From Scatosoma sp045652785 (GTDB lineage Bacteria; Bacillota; Clostridia; Christensenellales; Borkfalkiaceae): 30,314 nucleotides of DNA. This document shows, piece after piece, positions 5,600-13,192 of this stretch. The position numbers were made by a program, and so were the translations under genes. Within the stretch, counting starts at the first letter, position 1, and every line of letters starts with the position of its first letter. The notes under the pieces are model-generated. The model was given only the letters and a program-made list of their open reading frames with translations. It did not search any database and was not told the origin of the DNA. The stretch lies in contig JAZOLF010000025.1 in assembly GCA_045652785.1 (NCBI GenBank), positions 1-30,314 on the forward strand. The letters are read 5' to 3'.

Positions 5600-7804
5600 T
5601 TAATCAACTATCGATCGGGACTTATGGCAGGTAAAATACAAGATTTGCATTTTCTCCGCGAGTGCATTTAATCCCTTTTTTACTTCAACGAAATGCGTTT
5701 CGTCCAAATGCACAAACGGGTCGTCCAAAATACAGAACGGCATCTCCCCGTCGTACATATTTTCCAGTAAGGCAAGGCGCATACACAGCGCAACCAGCGC
5801 CTTTTGCCCGTCGCTAAAATGTTCCGCGCGTCGGGGCTGACCTTTCTGTTCAAACTGCACCTGCAAGTTTTCATCCAGCGAAACAAGCCCCGCCCATTCA
5901 GCGCCCAACGCCGCCGCGAACCGCACGAAACTCGTTTGCATAGGCGTTAGATAAGTGTCTTTTAAACTCTTATCCGCATCGGTCAGCGCTTGCATCGCAG
6001 CGGCAAGCAACGCTCTTTCCGCCTTGTAGCCGTCCAACGTTTCTTCCAACTGCACGAGTTGGTTCTTGAGTTTCGGCAAGCATTCCAGCCTTCTTTCCGA
6101 GTCTTCGAGTTGAACACGGCACTCTCTTTCCTGCGCCTGCGCCGCCGCGAGTGCGGCTTTCAGACCATCCATATCCCCAACGGGTTGCGGTTCTTCCGCG
6201 ACACCGTATTCCATACGGTATTTTTCCGCCGCCGCCTGGTTTTTCTTCCACTGCGCAAGGTGCGTCGAATAGGCGTCTGCCGCCAACGCCGCCGTTTCAT
6301 AGGTATCGTCCGTCAAAGCGTATTCGGCAAAAATCGTCGAAACCGTTTGCGCGTGCAAACCTTCTTCCGCCAGCAACGCCGCCGTTTCCCGCTCATAGGT
6401 TTCCTTTTGTTCCCGCAAAGAAAGCAACGTTTTTATATTCTCTTTGAGTTCCCGCGTCGCCGCCGAGAAATCGGAATTTCGAATTCCGTACTCTGCAAAG
6501 AAATCCTGCAAGCGGTTCGCAAGTTCGGCATATTCAGGCGAATAGCCAGGCGCAGCCGCCTGCACCTGCGCCACAGGGGTACGCATCAAGCCCGAAACCC
6601 CGAGCGCTGCGCCGAACATCCCGATCGCCAAAAGTGCCGCGCCCACGCCCATCATCGAGCCGATAAGCACCGCGCCCAGCACAGCAACCAACGCTGAAAC
6701 AGCCGTTAATCCCAGCCATGCCCCCTTCTTTTTGCGTTTTTGCTCCACGACAGGGGCAACCGATTGCGTCCTTAATGCGTATGCTTTATCCGCCAAGATT
6801 TCGATATTGCCCAGCCGTTCTTGCGTGGGAATTCCCGCCGCAAACTGCCGTTCTTTTTCATCGAGTTCCGCTTGCTTAGGGAAGGCACGGTTTTCCAACC
6901 TAATACGCGCGCTATCCCGTTGCTTGATTGCCTGTTTTAAGGTTTTTATTCTTTCCGCATCGGGAAACCCTTTGGGGTATTTCGCCGCCAAATCGTCCGC
7001 TTTCGCCTTGCTATCCTTCTCCGCATCTTTCAACCGTTGGTAGGCATCCCAACGAGTACGTTGCACTTCTGCGGAACGCATTTTATCCAACTCCGCAGAC
7101 ATTTTTTTGCCGTCCGCTACTAAGGCTTTATGCTTTTCACGCAAGGAAAGCACACTCGTTTCAAGCGCCTGCGTTTCATAAATTTCCGCTTGCTTTTGGC
7201 GAATTTCTTCTTCCGTTGCAGGGATATATCCCGTATAAGCCCCCGCCGTTTTTCTCTCCGAATGGTAGGTTTTCGCCTTATCTTCCAGCGCCTTTTTCGC
7301 CTTATTATAGCCTACGGAACTATTTGCAACCAAGCCGCACAGCCGTTCCCCGATCCCTTCCTGCAAATCAATTTTCGTTTGTTTCCAAGTGATATACGCC
7401 GTTCTTTCAAACCCTTCGCTGGAAAGCCCAAACATCGTCATTCCAGGCACGGTGCCCAAATCATCACACGCCTTTCCGCGCTCATCCAAGACAACGTATT
7501 CGTCTTTCGTTTCGCTCTTTTGGTCAAACGCGCGACGAATGGTATAACGTTTGCCCTGCCATTCCACTTCCAAAGAGCCGCCGTATTTTCCGCCCTGGAA
7601 CGGATTATACAGCGCGCGGATGGGATATTCTTTCCCGCCTTTTTTGTCGGTGGGCATACCATACAGCATCACCCGCAGGAATGCGGCAAGCGTCGTCTTC
7701 CCGTCCCCATTTTGTTTCAAGATTTCCGTCAATCCGCCGTCAAAGGAAAAGCGAGTATCCGAATACTTCCCAAAATTGTCGATATAGACCGAAATCAATC
7801 TCAT
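5600..7804 (-). CDS. yhaN: YhaN/SbcC-like AAA ATPase with coiled coils and central membrane hairpin
   Basis: This 734-residue protein has the Rad50/SbcC plan. The N-terminal half of the ATPase carries the P-loop (LKQNGDGKTTL, Lys36 key). Long charged coiled coils cover about residues 170-330 and 440-590. The C-terminal half has the ABC signature (FSDGQKALVALCMRLALLE) and Walker B (FCILDDPFVHLDE). Where Rad50 has a CxxC zinc hook, this protein has two hydrophobic helices (about residues 365-405), as in Bacillus YhaN, which would anchor the coil tip to the membrane. The first glycine of the P-loop is replaced by lysine, which I recall as common in clostridial members. It overlaps the nuclease gene upstream by ATGA, so the two are translationally coupled. 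It is shorter than Bacillus YhaN (about 960 residues). The likely role is an ATP-gated partner of the nuclease in DNA end processing. Confidence 0.85.
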   Translation of the reverse strand: MRLISVYIDNFGKYSDTRFSFDGGLTEILKQNGDGKTTLAAFLRVMLYGMPTDKKGGKEYPIRALYNPFQGGKYGGSLEVEWQGKRYTIRRAFDQKSETKDEYVVLDERGKACDDLGTVPGMTMFGLSSEGFERTAYITWKQTKIDLQEGIGERLCGLVANSSVGYNKAKKALEDKAKTYHSERKTAGAYTGYIPATEEEIRQKQAEIYETQALETSVLSLREKHKALVADGKKMSAELDKMRSAEVQRTRWDAYQRLKDAEKDSKAKADDLAAKYPKGFPDAERIKTLKQAIKQRDSARIRLENRAFPKQAELDEKERQFAAGIPTQERLGNIEILADKAYALRTQSVAPVVEQKRKKKGAWLGLTAVSALVAVLGAVLIGSMMGVGAALLAIGMFGAALGVSGLMRTPVAQVQAAAPGYSPEYAELANRLQDFFAEYGIRNSDFSAATRELKENIKTLLSLREQKETYERETAALLAEEGLHAQTVSTIFAEYALTDDTYETAALAADAYSTHLAQWKKNQAAAEKYRMEYGVAEEPQPVGDMDGLKAALAAAQAQERECRVQLEDSERRLECLPKLKNQLVQLEETLDGYKAERALLAAAMQALTDADKSLKDTYLTPMQTSFVRFAAALGAEWAGLVSLDENLQVQFEQKGQPRRAEHFSDGQKALVALCMRLALLENMYDGEMPFCILDDPFVHLDETHFVEVKKGLNALAEKMQILYFTCHKSRSIVD

Positions 7805-8859
7805 AACTTTTCCCCCGACAAGGCTTTCAAACCCACGGCGATTACCTGTTTCTTTTGCCGTTCATCCAGCGCAGAATTCGCCATCACAACCCGCACAAAT
7901 TCCCCTTCAAGGGATACCTGCCCCCTATATTTTTCCAAATCGAGCGCTTTCGTCGTGCGATCTTTTACCGAAACAGCAAAGTATTTTCCGCCCAACTCCC
8001 GCGCGATAAAGTCCGCCAAGCCGTCCGTTTCCATTTCTACTTCACCCGTCAGATAGATGCGCGGCATATCGGCAAAATCCACCGTCAATTCGCCTTCCAC
8101 CTTGCGATACACCTGCGTAAAACCGTCGCAACCGCTAATATCCACGGTCACTTCTTCTACGCAGCGTTGGCTGTTTTCCACAAAGGAATGCGTCACCCCT
8201 TGCCTTGCGGTATCGAGCGCAATAAATCCCTTCGCGCCCACTTCGTCAAACCCGCGCGGCTCTAAACAGCCCGCGTACGCATATACGCCCCGCCCGTCGA
8301 TTTTACCTGACGAATAGGCGTGGATATGCCCCAACGCCAAGTAGTCAATCCCCTTGTTTTCCAAGGAACGCAAGTGGATTTGTTCGAGCCCCACCGAGCC
8401 CGCAATCTGCCCGTGGAGCATCACGATATTTTTCTTTGAAAAATCCAAACACAAGTCTTCGTAGCAGGTCGCCGAGTTTTCTTTACAAAGTTCAATCCCA
8501 CTCACGCAAACTCCTTCGCCCAAATCATAGGAACCCCATTCCCTACCAAAGGTTTTCAGGTTCGGCAGGTCTTCCACCTGTTCTGCGCCGTCGTGGTTTC
8601 CTTTTAAATAGAAAAAGGTAATGCTTGGATAATCGCGGATAACGCCGTAAAAAAATTCCTTATCTCTGCGCAAAGGCAATGCGGTATCAAAAGCATCGCC
8701 TGCAATCAAACCCGCCTGCGCGCCCATACCATCCGCATATTGTCCCGCACGCAAAAAAGCCGTGCAAATTTCATCTCTTCGTGCCTGCGCTTTTGGCGCG
8801 GGAAGATTTGCGCTCATTTCCGAGCCCAAATGCAAATCCGCCAAATGTAATAATTTCAT
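7801..8859 (-). CDS. yhaO: YhaO/SbcD/Mre11-like DNA exonuclease
   Basis: This 352-residue metallophosphoesterase has all family motifs in order: DLH (LLHLADLHLGS, Asp8 and His10), GDAFD, KGNHD, the HG of LHGQIAG, and LGHIHAY. These bind two metal ions and cut DNA ends as the nuclease half of Mre11-Rad50-type complexes. The start at 8859 is preferred over an in-frame ATG at 8871, because GGGAGCGGTT between them is a good ribosome site. The C-terminal region (after about residue 230) is the less conserved capping and partner-binding part. The stop overlaps the start of the ATPase gene (ATGA), typical of this pair. A promoter is seen just upstream. Alternative name: sbcD; the membrane helices of its partner favour the YhaO/YhaN type. 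Confidence 0.9.
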   Translation of the reverse strand: MKLLHLADLHLGSEMSANLPAPKAQARRDEICTAFLRAGQYADGMGAQAGLIAGDAFDTALPLRRDKEFFYGVIRDYPSITFFYLKGNHDGAEQVEDLPNLKTFGREWGSYDLGEGVCVSGIELCKENSATCYEDLCLDFSKKNIVMLHGQIAGSVGLEQIHLRSLENKGIDYLALGHIHAYSSGKIDGRGVYAYAGCLEPRGFDEVGAKGFIALDTARQGVTHSFVENSQRCVEEVTVDISGCDGFTQVYRKVEGELTVDFADMPRIYLTGEVEMETDGLADFIARELGGKYFAVSVKDRTTKALDLEKYRGQVSLEGEFVRVVMANSALDERQKKQVIAVGLKALSGEKL

Positions 8860-8894
8860 AACCGCTCCCATATACGATCTTATAATCTTTTTCT

Positions 8895-8923
8895 ATTATA
8901 GCACATTTTTGTTTCGACCGCAA
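8895..8923 (-). promoter_or_regulatory. Promoter of the yhaO-yhaN operon
   Basis: On the minus strand TTGCGG (8918-8923) is followed after 17 bases by a perfect TATAAT (8895-8900), about 36 bases before the ATG at 8859. Confidence 0.8.
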
Positions 8924-8963
8924 GAGCAATTTTTATTTTTTTGCGTATTTTTTCATCAAATGC

Positions 8964-8992
8964 TTGACCTTGCAAGAAAATCACGCTATAAT
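8964..8992 (+). promoter_or_regulatory. Promoter of nagB
   Basis: TTGACC (8964-8969), 17-base spacer and perfect TATAAT (8987-8992) lie 31 bases before the nagB ATG. This rules out the upstream in-frame ATG at 8964, which is part of the -35 element. Confidence 0.88.
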
Positions 8993-9023
8993 AATAGCGA
9001 ACAATAAAAAGAAGGTGCTTTTT

Positions 9024-9746
9024 ATGAAAGTAATTATCGTTGAAAACTATGATGAAATGAGCGTTAAAGCCGCGGAAATTTTGACGAACATCGTCAAAAA
9101 CAATCCCAAAGCAGTGCTTGGTCTTGCAACGGGCTCCAGCCCCATCGGTACGTACCAAAACATGGCAAAGGATCACCGTGAAAACGGCACTTCCTACAAG
9201 GATGTTGTGTCCGTGAACTTAGACGAATACGTTGGCTTAACCGCTGACCACGACCAAAGTTATGCGTACTTTATGTACGAAAACTTATTCAAAAACATCG
9301 ACATCAAGTTGGAAAACACCAACTTGCCTTGCGGTTCCGCAAAGGATTTGCAAGCGGAATGCGACCGCTACAACGCCCTGCTTGAACAATATCAACAGGA
9401 CGTACAAGTGCTTGGGTTAGGCTCGAACGGCCACATCGGTTTCAACGAACCCGGCACCCCTTTCGGCTCCGTCACCCACTTGGTTGACCTTGCGGAAAGC
9501 ACGATCAAAGACAACTCCCGTTTGTTCGCATCCATCGACGAAGTTCCCCGCCAAGCCCTTTCTATGGGTATCAAAAATATCATGAATGCGAAGAGTATTC
9601 TCGTCGTTGTTTCAGGTAAGAACAAGGCGCAAGCCGTTTACGGAATGGTAAAGGGCGAAGTGACCCCCAACCTGCCTGCATCCGTTTTGCAACTCCACCC
9701 TGCTGTCACCGTAATCTGCGACAAGGATGCGGCAAGTTTGCTCTAA
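9024..9746 (+). CDS. nagB: Glucosamine-6-phosphate deaminase
   Basis: NagB converts glucosamine 6-phosphate to fructose 6-phosphate and ammonia, bringing amino sugars from wall turnover or host glycans into glycolysis. The 240-residue protein has the phosphate loop (LGLATGSSPIGTY), the catalytic acid/base region (VNLDEYVGL, Asp67), the family signature (LGLGSNGHIGFNEPG) and the lid region (SRLFASIDEVPRQALSMG). Its length equals that of Gram-positive NagB; it lacks the allosteric extension of the longer enterobacterial enzyme. The start at 9024 follows GAAGGTG and the promoter above. It is monocistronic, ending at a strong terminator; no nagA is in view. It is divergent from yhaO, with separate, non-overlapping promoters. 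Confidence 0.96.
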   Translation: MKVIIVENYDEMSVKAAEILTNIVKNNPKAVLGLATGSSPIGTYQNMAKDHRENGTSYKDVVSVNLDEYVGLTADHDQSYAYFMYENLFKNIDIKLENTNLPCGSAKDLQAECDRYNALLEQYQQDVQVLGLGSNGHIGFNEPGTPFGSVTHLVDLAESTIKDNSRLFASIDEVPRQALSMGIKNIMNAKSILVVVSGKNKAQAVYGMVKGEVTPNLPASVLQLHPAVTVICDKDAASLL

Positions 9747-9765
9747 TTTTTCCAAATAAGTACAT

Positions 9766-9792
9766 AAAAACCGACCAAAATGGTCGGTTTTT
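9766..9792. terminator. Bidirectional terminator after nagB
   Basis: A perfect 12-base stem (9766-9777 with 9781-9792; core CCGACCA/TGGTCGG) has a three-base loop, with A5 on the left and T7 on the right. It can also serve the GH2 operon coming from the other side. Confidence 0.93.
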
Positions 9793-9857
9793 TTCTATTT
9801 TTTATGCGTTTTTTGCCGCTTTTTTTGCGTTTTTTAATCGTTTTTTTACGCTTTTTT
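9788..9857. other. Seven helically phased T-tracts (predicted bent DNA)
   Basis: Runs of six or seven T begin at 9788, 9798, 9809, 9820, 9830, 9841 and 9852, so their spacings are 10, 11, 11, 10, 11 and 11 bases. Tracts of this length repeated once per helical turn are the classical cause of intrinsic DNA curvature. Short GC-containing spacers (GCG, GCCGC, AATCG, ACGC) separate them. The block lies between two convergent genes. Confidence 0.8.
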
Positions 9858-9861
9858 GCCG

Positions 9862-11595
9862 TTATTTTATGTCATTTGCGGCGTTTTGGAGATCATCATT
9901 GATGGCTTTCATGACCGAAATCGGCACTTTTACAACAGCGCGGTCGTAGGTGACAAGCCCGTTAATTTCTTCTTCTACGTCCGACACCTGCGTATAAACG
10001 CACGCACTTAAACCTTTCTTGATAAGCGGTTTTAATTTCTTCAAATACAATTTTTTCAGGGCGGCAATTAGGTCTTCGTCCGTCTTGAAAATCTTATAGC
10101 CGAACTCCGTTTCGCTGTACACGTGTCCGTCCGTCTTTTTGGAGTAGCCGCCGAACTCACTCAAAACCACCGTTCGGGGGTCGCGCGGCACACGCAAAGG
10201 GGTATAATAGGTGTGCATCGAACGCATCGTGGTTTTCTTTTTGCCCTGATCGTGCCAACCGCTGCAACTGTCAATCAAGCGAGTATCGTCCCACCTGCGC
10301 AGGGTTTCCACCATTTGCGCCGAATCAAACTGCCCCCAGCCTTCGTTGAACGGCACCCAAAGCCCAACGCAAGTAGCGTTTTTAAGCGCCTGCACGGTTG
10401 CCTGGGCGGACTGCATAAACTCGTACCTGCCCCCATCATTTTCACGGGAGAAGTATTGATAATCGCTATCATTATGCTTTGCGCCCAAGAAAGGGAAGAG
10501 CGCAATATGCGTCCAAGTATATTCCCCCCCGCCGTTGACAAAATCCTGCCAAACGATCAAGCCAAGTTCGTCACAATAGCGATACCAAAGCATAGGCTCG
10601 ACCTTGATATGCTTGCGCACCATATTAAAGCCCATCTCTTTTAAGAGTTTAAGTTCGTCGTACATCGCTTGGTTGGACGGGGGAGTAAGCAACCCATCCG
10701 ACCAGTAGCCCTGATCTAAAACCCCGTTCATAAAGTAGGGTTTCCCGTTCAAGAACAGCCGTTTTTTACCCTTTTCGTCCACTCCTTCCGAAAAAGTACG
10801 CACGCCGAAATAGGATAAAACAACGTCCCCGCTGTCCGCTTGCATGGAAAAATTATACAACTTCGGATTTTCTGGCGACCAAAGGGTAAAGTTCGCCGAA
10901 AAAACGGTTTCTTTTTCAAACTTTTGCGACAACAGCACGGTTTCACCGTCAAACACGGTGAGCAACACTTCGCCATCGTATTCAACCGCAAGCGAAACCT
11001 GCTTGCTTGCCGCATCCGTTTTCAAGGTAAAATCCCGAATATATCGTTCGGGAACAATCTCCAACCACACCGTTTGCCAAATTCCGCTTTGCGGCGTGTA
11101 CCAAATGGTTGCCGCGTGGCTACTCTGCTTTCCGCGTGTACGGTGATTGTCTTCCGTTTGGTCGATACATTCTACACGCAGTTCATTTTCACCCGCCTGC
11201 ACCACCGCCGTAATATCCAGCGTAAACGGCACATAGCCGCCGTCGTGTTCGCCTACGCAAACGCCGCCGACGAACACCTTGCAAATTTGGTCAACAGCCC
11301 CAAAATGGAGCAACACCCGCTTTCCATCCAGCCCTTCCGCAAGGCAAAAAGTACGGCGATAGCAAAGAGTTTCATCTTTTCCAAGCACAAAACCTTCTTC
11401 AACGCCCGAATTCAGCGTTTCGGGAGAGAATGGAACAAGGATATTTTTCCACTCATCGCATACCTGCCCCCCTGTTTTGATCGTTTGAAACTCCCAAACA
11501 CCATTCAAACACAGATAACTGTCCCGACGAAACTGCGGGCGGGGATATTCGGAAAAGGGGATTTCCCCTACGTTATATTTCGTTTTTAAGCGCAT
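9862..11595 (-). CDS. Glycoside hydrolase family 2 (beta-galactosidase/beta-glucuronidase-like)
   Basis: This 577-residue protein has the three core GH2 domains: a sugar-binding jelly roll (YPRPQFRRDSYLCLNGVWEF to about residue 180), an immunoglobulin-like sandwich (about 185-275), and a catalytic TIM barrel opened by FLNGKPYFMNGVLDQGYW. The general acid/base is probably the Glu in PFNEGWGQF and the nucleophile the Glu in LSEFGGY. There is no signal peptide, so it acts in the cytoplasm on imported oligosaccharides. Substrate cannot be read with certainty: galactosides, glucuronides or mannosides are all possible. AAAGGAG precedes the ATG at 11595; the longer frame to 11622 lacks a ribosome site. 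Its first 23 bases overlap the end of the transporter gene, so the two are one operon. The end runs into the phased T-tract region. Confidence 0.9.
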   Translation of the reverse strand: MRLKTKYNVGEIPFSEYPRPQFRRDSYLCLNGVWEFQTIKTGGQVCDEWKNILVPFSPETLNSGVEEGFVLGKDETLCYRRTFCLAEGLDGKRVLLHFGAVDQICKVFVGGVCVGEHDGGYVPFTLDITAVVQAGENELRVECIDQTEDNHRTRGKQSSHAATIWYTPQSGIWQTVWLEIVPERYIRDFTLKTDAASKQVSLAVEYDGEVLLTVFDGETVLLSQKFEKETVFSANFTLWSPENPKLYNFSMQADSGDVVLSYFGVRTFSEGVDEKGKKRLFLNGKPYFMNGVLDQGYWSDGLLTPPSNQAMYDELKLLKEMGFNMVRKHIKVEPMLWYRYCDELGLIVWQDFVNGGGEYTWTHIALFPFLGAKHNDSDYQYFSRENDGGRYEFMQSAQATVQALKNATCVGLWVPFNEGWGQFDSAQMVETLRRWDDTRLIDSCSGWHDQGKKKTTMRSMHTYYTPLRVPRDPRTVVLSEFGGYSKKTDGHVYSETEFGYKIFKTDEDLIAALKKLYLKKLKPLIKKGLSACVYTQVSDVEEEINGLVTYDRAVVKVPISVMKAINDDLQNAANDIK

Positions 11596-12931
11596 CTTTT
11601 TTCTCCTTTTTCGTCTTGGCAAGCAAGGGGATTATCGCAAACATCAACATAGAAACCAAACTCCCGAACAGAAAAATTTCGGGGGCGGGAATAATCTCCG
11701 TCGTCAGCACGGCATTTTCGCTTGCCGCACCGAGTGCGCGCGCCATATTGACGGCGTTGCCGATCATCGGCCCAAACACCATCGGCAGCAGCACCGAAAA
11801 GACCATCCGAACCCCTTGCAACTTCCCAACCGAACCTTCGGGGGTGTGGTCACGCACCGTCGAACCTGTCAGCGCCGTCACCAAAATATTCCCCGTAATC
11901 ATCACGAACCCGAAAATACCAAAGACGATCAAATCCGCAATATGCCCTAAGTCTTTCGCAAAATACATACCCAGCAACCCTGCGGCAAAAATTCCCGCTG
12001 CAACGTAGAGCATCTTCACCTTATCCACCTTGTCGGAAAGGCGGGTTAAGTAAACGTTCACCGCACCCCCAAGTAGGATCGCAAGAGCGAACACCGCGCT
12101 GTATTCCAGCACGCTAAAATGCAAATATTCTTCCATATAGATAATCAGGAACGGCATAAAGATTTGGCAAGCGATCCCAAAAACACCCACGATTAAAAGC
12201 GTGACGTAGAACGGTTTGTTTTCTTTGATTACGGTCGGCTTAAAGCCGTAAAATACGTCTTTAAAACTTCCGCTTTTTTGCAATTTGGGGCTATCCTTAA
12301 CGAAGAAAATCCCCGCGACGCCGCAAAGGGTAATCACAATCCCCAGCACTAAAAACAGGTTTTTGTAGCCACCAAGCAGGTCTTTCAAAATCCCAAATCC
12401 GCCCGCAACGATAAGCAAGGACGCCAAAGGCAAAATAGACAAAATTCCTTCGACCCCGCCACGGTATTCCGTTTCGGTGTTGTCCGTCACCCAAGCGTTA
12501 AACGCCGCGTCGTTGGCGGTCGAGCCGAACGCCGTCATTACGCAGTCAGCTACGACGACCAAAACGACGGCAAGCGAGATTGCTTGTTCGATTTCCAACC
12601 CGAAAATTTTACCGACGCGGTTCGGAGAAAGAAAGCCAAACAGCGCAACAGTAATCCCCCAAATCACATACCCCCACGATAGGAAGGAGCGGCGGTTTCC
12701 GACTTTGTCGGAAAGCGTACCTGCAAGCAGGGTAATTACGGTAGCGGTAATCCCTGAAAGTTGCACCATCAAGGTGACCGCATTCAAGTTGGGCGCAACT
12801 TCGTTATACAAGAATACGTTAAAGTACATATTCTCCACCGCCCAAGCGATTTGCCCGATTAAGCCAAACAGGAGCAAAATACTCCAACTGCGTTTTCCAA
12901 ACGTCTTTTCCATAGCCAAAATGCCGTCCAT
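11573..12931 (-). CDS. MFS transporter, probably for a sugar or glycoside
   Basis: The roughly 452-residue protein has about 12 hydrophobic helices and the MFS loop 2-3 motif (GTLSDKVGNRRSF). Its N-terminus (WSILLLFGLIGQIAWAVENMYFNVFLYN) resembles clostridial MFS members placed next to glycosidases. It shares an operon with the overlapping GH2 enzyme, so it most likely imports the glycoside that enzyme cuts. The start is either the ATG at 12931 (MDGILAMEKTFGKRSW, GGGAT upstream) or the one at 12913 (MEKTF); neither has a strong ribosome site. The open frame continues upstream to 13456, but that part crosses the promoter and is antisense to the lipoprotein gene, so it is not coding. Confidence 0.87.
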   Translation of the reverse strand: MDGILAMEKTFGKRSWSILLLFGLIGQIAWAVENMYFNVFLYNEVAPNLNAVTLMVQLSGITATVITLLAGTLSDKVGNRRSFLSWGYVIWGITVALFGFLSPNRVGKIFGLEIEQAISLAVVLVVVADCVMTAFGSTANDAAFNAWVTDNTETEYRGGVEGILSILPLASLLIVAGGFGILKDLLGGYKNLFLVLGIVITLCGVAGIFFVKDSPKLQKSGSFKDVFYGFKPTVIKENKPFYVTLLIVGVFGIACQIFMPFLIIYMEEYLHFSVLEYSAVFALAILLGGAVNVYLTRLSDKVDKVKMLYVAAGIFAAGLLGMYFAKDLGHIADLIVFGIFGFVMITGNILVTALTGSTVRDHTPEGSVGKLQGVRMVFSVLLPMVFGPMIGNAVNMARALGAASENAVLTTEIIPAPEIFLFGSLVSMLMFAIIPLLAKTKKEKKDALKNEI

Positions 12932-12950
12932 AATAAGATTTATCCCATTG

Positions 12951-12979
12951 AGTTTATCACATTTCCCGCAGATTGTCAA
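12951..12979 (-). promoter_or_regulatory. Promoter of the MFS-GH2 operon
   Basis: On the minus strand a perfect TTGACA (12974-12979) is followed after 17 bases by TAAACT (12951-12956). The transcript would start near 12945, leaving a short leader. Confidence 0.75.
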
Positions 12980-12990
12980 TAGGCACTTTT

Positions 12991-13003
12991 TTAACATTGT
13001 TAA
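12991..13003. promoter_or_regulatory. Perfect palindrome upstream of the MFS promoter, candidate regulator site
   Basis: TTAACATTGTTAA is a 13-base perfect inverted repeat with a one-base centre. It lies 12 bases upstream of the -35 of the MFS-GH2 promoter, an activator-like position. It could bind a carbohydrate-responsive regulator; the regulator is not in view. Confidence 0.45.
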
Positions 13004-13076
13004 GCAATTAATCAATCGACAAAACGAATAGCAAAAATCAAAATTATGAAAAAAATGAAAACCATATAAAAAATAG

Positions 13077-13105
13077 TTGCGCGCACGCGAAAAATGTGCT
13101 ATACT
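13077..13105 (+). promoter_or_regulatory. Promoter of the first lipoprotein gene
   Basis: TTGCGC (13077-13082), a 17-base spacer and TATACT (13100-13105) precede the start codon by about 88 bases. It is divergent from the MFS promoter. Confidence 0.75.
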
Positions 13106-13192
13106 AACCGTATAATTGCGGAATTTTGCGTTTTTGTCATACAAAAGCAAACCGCAAACCCCATCTTGAAACCATATAAAGTGAGGAATATT

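Noticed and set aside
7130..8056. Plus-strand frame opposite the YhaN/YhaO genes
   Set aside because: Arg/Phe-rich shadow of two well-recognised genes.
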